Part shown: positions 1-11,400 of the stretch, piece after piece
Numbering within the stretch: position 1 is the stretch's first letter
Layout: the number at the start of each line of letters is the position of its first letter
Assembly: GCA_013398615.1 (NCBI GenBank)
Contig: VZSR01003807.1
Location: 14,279,154-14,343,153, forward strand
Origin: Brachypodius melanocephalos
Taxonomy: Eukaryota; Chordata; Aves; Passeriformes; Pycnonotidae
Length of the DNA stretch: 64,000 nucleotides
Direction: 5' to 3'
Position numbers and translations under genes: made by a program
The notes under the pieces: generated by a model
Seen by the model: only the letters and a program-made list of their open reading frames with translations
Database searches by the model: none
Told to the model about the DNA's origin: nothing

Positions 1-1143
1 GTGAAGTATTATCCTGCTCTTGAGCAATTGCAAAAAAAAAAAAAAATGAAAAGAAAAAGAAAAAGGAATTATTAATAGAAAAAAACCCTAAAAACATGGT
101 TTTTGTGAAGCATTAGAGATTCTCAGTCATTTTGAAGGCTAGCAATGCAGTTCTTCTGAGGTGAACGTTCCCAGATGTTTTGTACTTCCCGTATGAAATA
201 TGGATGAAAGAATGAAAAAGCACCCTCAGCCAAGATGTATTAGATTGTCACTACTAATTGCAGCAGACACATTAGTGCTTTGTTGCACTGAGAAAATCAC
301 TCCAACATAAAGTCAGAGGCTTCTAATGGAAGTTGGTTCAGGTAATTTAATTTTTGGCTTTTTTGAAGATTTTTCTTAAAAGCTGGAAAGAGTAACAAAT
401 GGAGAGATCCAAGCAGGCAATGGAAAGAACCCTGGGCAATCAGTGAAGATAACATTTTTAAAACATCTCTATTCTGAGCACAGGACAAAGCAAGGAAAGC
501 TTGTGCAAGGCCAAGCTAGAGACATCAAAAGTGAGGCAACTGAGAATTTCAATTGTCACAGTTGGACTTTTTTTGCCACTGTGAGACTATGCTGTAAAAC
601 CTGAATTGTGTTTAATGTTGGTTTAAAATACAGACCTTTCAGAGGCCAAGGGAACTTGCCAGTTACTTCAGTAATGGAAGGGATCAAGCTGTGTTAAACA
701 GGGTGAAAGCACAAGATTTTATTTGCTATGAAGGTGATTGCAGAAGTGGTGAAAACAGACAAAAAGTGAAAATGCTAAGTAGTAGAGCTCTTAGTGTGTA
801 TTGAGCAGGAAAGAGTACAGGTGGTTACAAATAAAAGTCTCTATGAAGAGTTGAGAGTTTACTTCAGGTCAGCTTGTAGATTTGTGGAGTACTTGCAGTT
901 TTGAAACTGCAATTTCCTTCAAAAAAATTATTATCTGGTGCAGGAGATAGTAGCGAAAATATCTGTGTTTGGCTTAGTCTTTGCTTTTTCCTGTTGCCTG
1001 AGACTCAGCAAGACAATTGGTTGGTGAAATATTGAAGGCCTTAATTACACTATTGTGCTTTGGTATTATTTTCCTGCCTCTCCTGTCCTGATTTTTAAGG
1101 GCTGAAAGGTGCTTGACTGTCGAGATGTTGTCTTGACTGCAGT
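1..1143. other. Unique AT-rich non-coding DNA
   Basis: No gene, RNA gene or recognisable mobile element is visible. A 15-base A run lies at 32-46 and is followed by an A/G-rich stretch to about 90. The only open frames are about 60 codons and have no familiar motif, as expected by chance in sequence this AT-rich. Confidence 0.6.
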
Positions 1144-1216
1144 AATTAATCTGTTTTGCAGATTAATTTTTTACATTTACATTACATTTCCTCTTTGCCC
1201 CCAAAGAGGAAATGTA
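1144..1216. repeat. Two adjacent perfect inverted repeats (hairpins)
   Basis: The first hairpin pairs 1144-1153 with 1159-1168, a perfect 10-bp stem (arm AATTAATCTG) with a 5-base loop. Fourteen bases downstream, 1183-1197 pairs with 1202-1216, a perfect 15-bp stem (left arm TACATTTCCTCTTTG) with a 4-base all-C loop. Both were checked base by base. The flanks show no terminal repeats or target-site duplication that would mark a transposon. Short, perfect, tight-loop hairpins are a known product of replication template switching, which is my preferred reading. Confidence 0.85.
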
Positions 1217-4200
1217 TGAGAGGATGCTGGTGACTAAGTTCAACCAAGCAACTCACAGTGGATACCTTAGTTCTGAGAGCTTCAGCAGAGGCACCATTTT
1301 GCTTCACTATGCACATAAACAGTCTCCTTGAGTGAATGGCCCTTCCCATCCTTTGACAGTGTCTTTGCTGGTAGGTGGATGGTACTGTATCATTGGGCCT
1401 TTAAGACAGCAAAGGAAGGAGCATCAGGGAGCGGTGCAAGAGTTATTCATTTGACTTTAGTTAAGAAAACTGAGTGCCCACTCTTTGTGGGATTGATTAT
1501 TTGCCATGTTTTTTTACTCCAGGGACCAGATCTCCTTCAGAAAGCTGGAGATCATGAGTTTTATTTATAAAGGCATAGTTAAAGGTGATGGTTTACGAAG
1601 TTGTTCAATCAAATCAAAACTTGCACAAAAAAGTGCCTCAAAAAGAGACAATCATAAGATTGATTTTTCAGGCTTCTATGGTTAGTATGCTTTAAACACA
1701 CTTAAAAGCTTTAAAAGCACTTTCTTTTACGTACAGGAAACCTGAAGATGTGCAGCACATCAGCATTGAAAAGAGCCAACAGGGCTGATTTGTGCAGGTA
1801 AAATAAAATCCTAGAGTTACAGTATTCTTTGTATCCCCAGTAAGATGGATCATCTCATTCTTGAGAGGTACCTCATGGACAACAAAAAAAACCCTTGAAA
1901 CCAACCCTTTCATCACTGAAGATATTTTTTCATTGGCACATGAGAACAAGAGGAAGTGCCATGGTTAAGAGATTAGACCTTTGTCATATTTAAGGAAGGA
2001 TCAAAAGCAAGTTACATTCCTTGTCTTTCTCCCAAGCTAGAACTCCTCTATTTTCAGTATAATGTGCAGAAAGCTGTTTCTTTCAGCCTACAAAATAGAC
2101 ACCTTTGGTATATGAATCAAATTAAATAACTAACGGCATCCCAATTTCTCCTAACAGAAAGTAATGACTGAGGAGACATCTCGTTGTTAATCACCTAAAA
2201 GAATGTGAAAGGATGGTTTTATGAGTGGAGAAACCAAAGAGCAACTTCAGAAATGTGAGTGAACTTCAAGCCCAACATTTTTTGATCCATGGCTATGTCT
2301 GCATTGGCAAGTGCAAGGGAGAGTGTGGGGCAAATGGTGGTGAGGACTGAGTCAGAACTCTGATTTTATGTTGGATTCTTTTTTTTCTTCTATATTGTCC
2401 TTCCATCCCCTGTTTTAATTCTAGTCATATGTCATGGACTGACTGTGCATTAGCCATTGGAGAGCATTAGTAGTGCTCTCGGAACAAAGAGCATTTAATC
2501 TCACCCAAAAGGAATGCAGTTCATGCACTCCATGACTCACTTCACAAAGTGACTTACCAAAAAATGGTAATGCAAGTGGACCCATTGACTTCCACAGACA
2601 GGAGTCACTTATTTCCCCTCCATAGGTAGGTCCTGCACAGATCAATCCTTCCCACAGCTGCAACAACCACAGTAACGAGCAATGGTGGTAGAAACTGAGT
2701 GTGATAGTTGAGTCTGGAAGAGCCAGTGTCCTCTCTTCAAGGCTGGTGTGCAGGTCATTGTTCCCAGCCTACTGCCTTAGGCAGTTGCCTCACTATCTTA
2801 TTTTTCAAGCCAAGTCTGCCCATGTAACTGATTTATTTTTATAACTCAGAGTAAATAACTGGCATTCTTAAATCAGTACTGATGTGGTTGAACTGATAGG
2901 AAATGTAATCTATATAATTTACAGTATTCTATATAATTTTATGAGGGTTTACCTATCTTCCCTGGAATTATAAAATCAACAGCCTTGCAGTGATTGTCTT
3001 CTAAGGTCCAAAGGGCAAAGCCCATCCTTTCACAGCTGAGGCAATTCCCTGTTTTGCTAGAAACCCCAGTCATCATTTTCACCCTCAGATTCTTATGGTT
3101 TCAAATGTTCAAATTTATCAATATTGATTCCCCAAAGTCCACATTTTCTAAACAACCCAGATCAAATATTGAGTGACTGGGTTTTGTTTCGTATTCACTT
3201 GAATCAAATCCATCATTAAAATACTTGGTCAGCATTCCAGTTACCTTTAAAGTTTAAATTTCTGTGTACCTCCAAACATTTAAATTCTCTGTACATGAAA
3301 GTTTATCACAATGAAATCTTGCTGACACTTTTTTTTTTTTCCCTTTTTAAGTATAAGTTAGTTCTTTGGAATTTGAGAATACGATGTTTTCCTATTGTTT
3401 ATTTTGAACCTGAATGAACCCGAATCTGATAACCGTTGCTCACCGAAAGGCACATAATATACTCAAGCCAATCATCATTTTATGTACCCTTACATATGTG
3501 TATGCACGTGTCACAGCCTTGGGTAGAATGATGGAGAGGTGGAGACTGGAAGGAAATCCTTCTTATTTAATACAAATTCTTTGTCCATGCTTACTGTTCC
3601 TTCACTGACTCACTATTAAAAGGATTTTTCCTCTCAAATATTTATAATTTGGCTGTTTTTTCATTTAGCTTTTTAGGCAAGAATGGCAAAAGGCCAAAAA
3701 GGGGCTATAATATTCATAACTGTAAACAGGACTACAAGTCTTCCTCTTATTCCACTGTGTTAGTTGCTCAAAAAATAACAGACTGAAATGGCAAAATTAC
3801 TGTAACAAATCATTAGCTTTGTTTGCATTCTCCAGGATTATTTTTCATGATTAATCAGCCCAAAACACTTATCAGCTAATTGTTTTAAAATTAATCACTC
3901 CACCACTGTCTTTCCAGATAGAGAACTGAAGAAATGATGGAGAGTGGTGATCAACACTAATGCATTTCACATATGATATTCAGCCTGATGAAATGACTCC
4001 TTGTGACTGGCTGGTCTTAGATTCTTGCTGCATGCACTATGGTTCATCCTGAACTTATGATAATCTCTTTTTGAGCAGGAACATGCTGTAAGGTAAGCAG
4101 ACAAATGTAAAAGTATAGAACCTGGATGAAGGCTTCCTGTGCAAAGGTTTCCACAGAAAAGGCTGTGGTTGAGTGGATGATTTCACTGCACTGCATCTTC

Positions 4201-5169
4201 AGGAGTGAGAGCTTATGGCTCTGGTGTGCAGAAACATCATTAACCTTGCTATGCAAGCAGCCCATTATGTGAATGTGCTCTGGAAAATGATACAATCGTG
4301 TTCAGAGAACAGGATGTCTCCCAGTCTGTGTCTCAAAAAATGTTGGAGCAGATATCTGATCTTTAACTGTATTAAATCTAAGGCTCATAAATTCATAAAA
4401 GCAGAGTATGATGTATTTTCAAATCGTAATGAACTTCACAACAGTCCACCCATTTTCTTCATTAATGAAATAGTTGGAGTTTTATGCTGTTAAGCAAAAA
4501 AAAAGTGTGAAGAACTGGAAATAAATGAGGCAGGAAAGAAGAAAGGGGGTATTGGAGGTGAAACAGAAGTAAGAAATCACAGTACAAAGACAAGAAGGGG
4601 AATAGTAGAAAGCAAGGAAAAAGAGACAAGTAATATAATTAAATAATACCAAAAATACATTTTATTGATGTATAAATTATTTTCTATAGGCATTTATAAA
4701 TGTAAAAATACATTTTTCTCTCTAAAAAAATACACTGAATATTAAGTAAAAGACTGAAGGAAATAAGTTGTAATGTAAGATCCAATGTAAGGAAAAAGTT
4801 TGGAAATATTATAAATAAAATCATTTGTAAACAATATTATGAATAAAATATTTTAAAATGTCAAAGTGCATAGTGTTTATTTTCATAGACAATTAAGAAA
4901 GCTGAGCCACAAGTTTTATGCTTCAGTGGCTTTCAGAGACCAGAAAATAATTCTGAATTTTGTGAGGCAAGATTTTGAGGGTTTTCACCTGCATGGAAAT
5001 TGTGGTAGAACTGGAGAAAGAAAGAAAACCTCTTGGACACTAAACACTTCTAAAGGTGTAAATGTTTTCATACTTCCAAGAAATTCAGTAATTACTTTCA
5101 TTCAAATAAAACTGAAAAGAAGTAAAAATGGATAATCTTAAGTTCTCATTTGTGTTTGTATTTGAATTG
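1217..5169. other. Unique non-coding DNA with one enhancer-like patch
   Basis: No gene is supported. Positions 3822-3897 hold a dense set of homeodomain/POU-like words: TTTGCAT at 3822, GGATTA at 3835, TTAATCA at 3851 and 3891, CTAATTG at 3876. This could be a conserved non-coding element, but conservation cannot be judged from one sequence. A purine-rich strand-asymmetric stretch runs from about 4495 to 4635. The open frames here are under 95 codons and unrecognised. Confidence 0.5.
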
Positions 5170-5760
5170 ATTTGATGGGTAACACTGGAGGGGTCCTTTA
5201 CAGAGCCAGGAAGGGCAGTGAGTGCTGGGGGCTGCCAGAGCACGCAGCCTGCCTGCCCTCAGACAGCTTTAGGAAGAGTAATATCAGCCCCAGGCTCCCA
5301 GGAGAGCCTTGCAGGGACCACTACAGCAGCTGCAAGCCAGGGGTTTCGTGGATGTGTTTCAATCCAAGTCACAGAAGCACCAGAGAGCCTGGAAATCCAA
5401 GAACTTGGTAATGCAGAGGACAATCATTCAACTACAGAAGTGAAAACTGCATCACAAAATTAATACTTTAAACTCGGACAGATGACAGGGGTTGAAATGA
5501 ACGTGTTTTTCAGGCTCTCCACTAGGTCTGTTCATCACTGCACTGGCAGGAGTTGTTCAGCAGCACTGCAGTTCCCTCCTGGAGCTGCACCACCAGCCTG
5601 GGGAGCTGCTCCTCTTGCACACTGGGCTCTCTCACTGCCGCTGATGTTTAAAGCCTCATCCTTCAAGTGTTGTTTTCTTCCTTCTTCCTCTTTATTGTTG
5701 CACCTTGTTGTTTTGTCAGTCACCCCCACATCCCCCTGCTTTCATTTATTCAGGATGTTT
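5170..5760. other. GC-richer patch of unknown nature
   Basis: This stretch is clearly richer in G+C than its surroundings, with many CAG/CTG-containing words and several overlapping frames of 64-93 codons on both strands. Open frames on both strands at once are what low stop-codon density in GC-rich DNA produces, so they are not evidence of coding. No known domain or repeat family is recognised. It could be an old repeat, a non-coding exon or simply a compositional island. Confidence 0.4.
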
Positions 5761-6640
5761 TGACTAATAGCTAGTGTTTGAGGACTCTGCTTTTAATCCT
5801 CCTCCCTTTTGTGCATTTGGTCTTCTGGGAAAATAACAAGAAATAATAATAATTGTACTCATAATAATGAGCAAAATGTGTCCTTCAGAGATCTCCAAAT
5901 TGACGCCTTTCTTTTCTTCCTTCAGTTGTTCTTCCTATGCAACTTGAGCAGAACATCTGATCATCTGTTTAATTTCTAAGACTGCTAGTGTATTTTACAA
6001 ATCCCACATCATGAAAAGAATATATTGTAAATGCCTTGGATCATTCCACCTCCATTGGTTAGCTATTGGGTCTTCTGGGATACATTGTGGAATAATAACA
6101 TAAATTATAGTGTTCCAGTGTAAAGTGCTTTTTCTACATAATCTCTTCTCTGCTGTGCCCTTCTCTGTATTTTCCAAGTTTTAAAGCTGAATGTTATAAC
6201 AAACAGAAAAAAAGGAATGATTTTTTTTGCCATATCTAAATCTTACATGCAGGCACTGCTTTGTTAAAGGGAGACACAAGCATCAGCTCTAATTGACAAA
6301 ACAAATGAAAATTCTCAACTAAAAACTTTCCACAGTATTGATTTCCAGAAGCTGGAGAGTACACTTTGTAAAGGGCCATTTGTTGTGTTGACTATTTTTT
6401 GTGCATTTCCCAGGAGAATTGACAAGCAGCATCTGTTACAGATATGAGGCTATTAAAGGTAGCTTGAAACTGGTACTTAGCACTCTTCTCCCACTCCAAT
6501 AATAATCAATCTTTTTAATGAACTGCAAGGTTAATTGGCTGAACGTTCAGCTGGAATAGCATTTGTAAAACATACTGTGACTTAATACCAAATGAAATGT
6601 TTGCTTTTTGACTTATTTATATTTCATCATCAAGTTCAAA
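5761..6640. other. Unique non-coding DNA
   Basis: AT-rich sequence with no recognised gene or repeat. Small AT-rich homeodomain-like words occur around 6500-6540. Nothing else stands out. Confidence 0.5.
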
Positions 6641-6644
6641 TTTT

Positions 6645-7271
6645 CCCTAAATGACTTGAATCTCATAGGAAAAAGGCCACTCACAGTGGCACTGTCCCAC
6701 ATGGCATCCTTCTCTGTAGAGAGACATGGATTTGAAGAATGGACCTCTCAGTGGAAAAGGACCTGACTGGATGATCACGCTCAGAATTGCAATCAGTGGC
6801 TTGACGTCCAAGAGAAGGCCAGTGGGGAGTGGTGTTCCTTGGACTGCCACTTTTCAACATCTTTGTTGGTGACACGGACAGTGCACCCTCAGCAAGTATG
6901 CTGACAACACCGAGCTGTGGGGTGCAGTCAACACGCATCTTCCAGTACTTAAAGGGTTCAAGAAACCCAGAGAGGCACTTTTTGCAAAGCACATAGTGAT
7001 ACGACAGGGGGAGATGGTTTTAAACCAAAAGATGGTAGGTTTAGGTTAGGTATTAGGAGGAAATCCTTTGCTGTAAGGATGGTAAGAAACAAGTTGTCTG
7101 GAGAAGCAGGAGATGCCCCATCCCTTGGAGTGTTCCTGGCCAGGTTGGATGGGGCTTTGAGACACCTGGTCTAGTAAAGGCTGTTCCTGCCCAATGCAGT
7201 GGGAGCTGAAACTAGATGATCCTAAGGTCCCTTCCAACTCAAACCAGGCTATGATTCTGTGATTTCTGTGA
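6645..7271 (+). mobile_element. CR1 LINE copy, 5'-truncated and internally deleted
   Basis: CR1 is the dominant non-LTR retrotransposon of birds. Its ORF2 carries an endonuclease and a reverse transcriptase. Here about 6730-6940 is a decayed RT segment. A readable piece near 6848-6870 gives FNIFVGD, and after a frame shift near 6880 the catalytic box reads KYADNTELWGAV, where active copies have an F/YADDTKL-type motif, so the second catalytic Asp is Asn. Around 6950-6985 the sequence jumps to the 3' part, with a recognisable CR1 tail from about 6990. It ends at the degenerate octamers GATTCTGTGATTTCTGTG (7253-7270). The copy is dead and older than the one at 15.9-16.6 kb. Family assignment is by recall of CR1 sequence. 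Confidence 0.88.
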
Positions 7272-8394
7272 GATGAAAACATGAGAAGAGACCAAGCAAG
7301 AGTGGTTCAGTGACTGGTACAGATAACGGAACTTGATTTGAACGGCACCAGTGCTCTACCTCTATAGCTGCCTGCAATTTAGACAGTGCTGTTTTGTACA
7401 GGAAGGCAAATTATGCTTGCTGATATGTTGTTTTCTCTGCTTAGTGGATACTTGCAGGTCAAGATGGTCTGACAGATTTTTCTTCTCGCACTGGAATTTT
7501 AGTTACAAAGGACTCAGCATTTCTGTGACCAGTTTGCATTTCCTCAATCATCATGCTACAGAGTAATATTTCCTTTTTTATTTTCCTTTTATAAAGCTCT
7601 CTGGGAAATTTTTGAGGTGTTCGATTTACCAAGTAAGTGCAGCATACTCAAAGGGAATAGCTTTTATATATTACTTCTCTAACACTGTGTCTGTGACCTG
7701 ACAATCCAATGCCTCATTTTCCAAATTTTTATGATTGTTTGACTAATGTAGAGTCAAATTTTAAAAACTAAACTTTTAAGCTATGTTGTTCTCTCTAGAG
7801 AACTTTAATTTCTGAGTTCTTCAGGAGAAATAATGCAAAGGACTCCTGTCAGCAGAAAATAGTGTTAGCTTATTGTGGAAGAACAAGACATTTGCTCCAG
7901 CATGAAAACAAGTGAGCCACACTTGCTTTTTGCTATCCACAGTATGGAAAAACCATATGAAGAAAATTCCCTGTTTGAAGTGATGTTCTTCACCTCCTGT
8001 AATCAGAGGTTTCTGACCCTAGAAAGGTCTAATCCTAAACCTTCATTAATTGTTGAACTGAATCTGTGGAAAACATGTTGACAAAATTCAGATTCTCCTC
8101 AGCCTGTCTCTATTACCTACCATCCCGTGTTATGTCATGGTAAAGAGCTGACAGGAGGTGAAATGAAAGCTGAGTCCACTGATATTCTTGATGGTCTTTC
8201 TAAATAAGGAAAATAATTCTTCAGGCTTCATTTGAGTCTTTGATCTTTCTAAAACAACTGAATGAAGAAAAAGGGCATCTTGCTGAATTTCACCTATAAA
8301 AGCGTTTCCTGAAAAAACTCCACTTCTCTATGTCTCTCATGGTCCTGTGCAAGTTTCTGTTTTGATCTGGTCTTTTTCTTTAAAGGCTGATGGG
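7272..8394. other. Unique non-coding DNA
   Basis: No gene, RNA gene or repeat is recognised. Open frames are up to about 70 codons and unremarkable. Confidence 0.5.
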
Positions 8395-8439
8395 AAAAAA
8401 ACCCCAAACAAACAAACCCTACAAACAACTCCACCACCA
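8395..8439 (+). repeat. Short A/C-rich low-complexity tract
   Basis: A short stretch of almost only A and C on the plus strand, built from AAAC and ACCC words. It is the smallest member of a set of similar tracts at 28.7, 44.7 and 45.4 kb, with T/G versions at 32.7 and 57.1 kb. Confidence 0.7.
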
Positions 8440-11400
8440 TCAAATGCAATTACCTTCAAACCTGCAGATTCCTGCAGACAGATACTTTGTGCTCTAAAAC
8501 TGTCCAGCCACCATATCTTCTCCCCATAGAAGGAGATTGGTCAATGTATTTTGACTGCATCTTTCATTAACACTTACCTCTCTGTCTCTTCCATTTCAAA
8601 ACCTGCACAGAATTTTGAGATTCTGTTCCTGGTACCCTACTGACTTGACAAAAACTCAGAAAAGTCACAAAGTCTTTTTAGACTAAGTTCTAGGGATCAA
8701 CAGTACAATTTTCAGTTTTCTACCTTGCGCCTGGGAGCAGTCACTTGTGCACTCCACTTCAGCAGTTTTTCCTTGTTTTAATGCATCTCAATAGGGGACA
8801 CATTTCAGCAGCTTCTATACAATGCTATATTTCATCTGATTAAATGTGTATTTAAGCACAAATTTACTGCTCTTCCATATGTAATTAAAGTTTCTTCTAT
8901 TTGATGTTCCAATATTAAGGTTCAGCCCCATTAGCCGAAGTAGTAAAGTGAATTACAATATTTTAAAATAGTAATGAACACTAAAATCTTATGGCTATCC
9001 ATCCTACCCAAACAAAACATAAGCCCTTCTGTCCAGATATTCAGACAGCAGGTTTACTGAGTAATCAGCTAGGCAATTTTCTGTGCTAATTCAGGTGAAG
9101 CTACATCAAGGTCTGCAGGTCATCATCAACGTAACTACTTTAGGCTAAAATAAATATTTACAGGCAGTTTCAGGTAGAAGGGGTCTAAAGGCATAAACTA
9201 GCAGGACAGACTGTGGAGTGCCTGGAAGCTCAGTCATTTACACTGAGCTATAATTTCTGGCCAGACAGTAGCTTCTGAATAAATTGCTATATCCCACACC
9301 CCCAGCAGCTGGTTTACCACCACTCACTCCCAGGGCACTGGTAAGATACGAGGGTGTCTTTCAGAGTGTAATTATGACTTAGGTCTAGATAGGCAAGACC
9401 TTCAACATCTGAATGCAGAGCAGTTCACACAGCTCCACGGAGCTGGTTCTATGGATTTGCTGACAGCCATCTTGCATTAGTGCAGTGGAATAGCCCCATG
9501 ACAAGGAGCCAGTTGGTGACGGACACGCTGTCGCTGCTTGTGTCCATGCCCCCAAATCCATGCATAAACCCCTGCTGTCTCTTTACCCAGATTGTCAGCT
9601 GCCTCTTGAGAACATAGCTCTTGCAGCATTTCTTATATCAGTTTAAAATCAGCCATGTTTTATCTGTAGCTAAAGGAAGGAGTGTGCAGAGAGCAAAGTT
9701 AATTTGTTTGTGGCCTTAATCTACCTCTCTCTGGAGAGTCGGCCCAGACAGTCAGATCTGTAGCCCCATACACATCACGTGACCTGGTTTATCAGATAAC
9801 ATGTTCTTTTATATTTAAATGCCATGAAGACAATATTTATGATCAATTTTTAGTAGAAAGAAGTGCTTCTAGTGCAGCACCTCTGTGTTTGGAGCAGCAT
9901 ACTATTCAGTTTGAAATAGGACAATATGTCTTAAGTAGCAGAGAGATCTAGAATACACTGGAGAAGGTCTGAAAACCCCCCTCCTTAGTGTTTCCTCAAT
10001 GTTATGAGCAATAAAGACACAGACCTACAACTGTGATATGAAAAAAACAAGGAAAACCTGAACTGACTATAATGCTGTTGCTATGATTTAATCAAGCATG
10101 CCCTAAGTTGTTGCAATCCCAAAGATGTAAAGAATGTAGAGGTCTTTTAATGTGGCCTGTTACTCCCTACTTTCACCAGTTGATTAGAGAATGAAAATTA
10201 ATGCTCCATCATTGTTATATGACACCTGGGGCTGCAATCCCCAAAGTAGTGTGGATCTTTCATAAAACTGGGAAAAGTGTCAGAATACTGGGGATCAGAA
10301 TCAGACTCTGATGTGAGGGAGGTGGGGGTTTTCATATCTTCCATGGCTGGTTGCTGGAAGAAAGGACATTTTGCTACAATGAAGAAAACCAGAGACTTCA
10401 TCAAGCCCCGAATTTCTGCTAACAGGGGCACCTGCTAACCCCTCCCAGAGTGTTTGAGTGTCACTGAGCACACTGAGCATGCCAGCCTGCCTGAATTCAG
10501 CTATCAGACGTTTCTATCTATTTACTGTCTGCATTTTCTTCTTGCAGCCTTTGTCATCCACATGATGATAGTGTAAACCTGCTCTTGACAGAATTGTTTT
10601 TCCCCTTCTGTTAAATCTGTAGTGAAAGTGGGGGTTATACGACCCCAACACAGTTATTAAACCAGAACTAGAGAGAGGAGAAACATCAATCTTCAAAAGA
10701 AGGTTTGATAGAGAATAGATGACTGCTGCATAAGAATAATACCTACTGATAAAAGACCTGAGCAGTTTTTGCATAGCTGAAAGCTGTTTGTAGCTGCTTC
10801 TTAAGCACATCTGGAGCCAATATTTTGCAGGAAACATGCACAGGGCAATCATAATAGCCCACGTTAAGCCCATCAACCAGCCTGGCTAGCATTGGGCATA
10901 AGAAGGAGAAATGACTGCTCTTCAGAAGTGCAGGGGTCTCTCTGGTAGTAGCTGCTCTGCTGCAAAGCACAGAGAGCAGTTCTTGCTTTTGTAGTGGTAA
11001 CAAATTCTTCCCCAAGAGTTATTATGCCCAATAGGCAAGTCCAAATCCAAAAGTACATGCAGCCCGGAAGAGAATACACATGTCAAAAATGACAGCTGTG
11101 TTTCTAATGTTCAGTCAAGTTTGTAACATTTTAAACACGCCCTGATGGTTTGGTACTTGTAAAAAGATGAAATTAAAGTCTTCATTAACCCATGTTTACA
11201 AGTTTTTGCTGCTTGACTTAAATGTAAGAAGTCAATTTGAACATTTCTGACCTTTCATTTTCCTGGTGCTATATCCCATGAACAACTTCTATGTTTGGTC
11301 ACTGACATTTTATCATTTTTGGGGTACTTGATTCTGTCTTACAAAATAGCATTATATCAACTTTCTCAACAAACTTATAAGGAAACAGATAAAAGTAATT

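Noticed and set aside
1328..1570. 80-codon frame with a plausible composition
   Set aside because: No start context, domain or splice evidence.
2480..2640. Possible ancient DNA-transposon relic with a CCCATTGACTT core
   Set aside because: Only a short core resembles the reptile/bird repeats I had in mind; the rest does not align convincingly.
10514..11079. Overlapping minus-strand frames of 120, 90 and 68 codons, considered as a retroviral or host gene
   Set aside because: No recognisable motif, they overlap in different frames, and no repeat-like flanks are seen.
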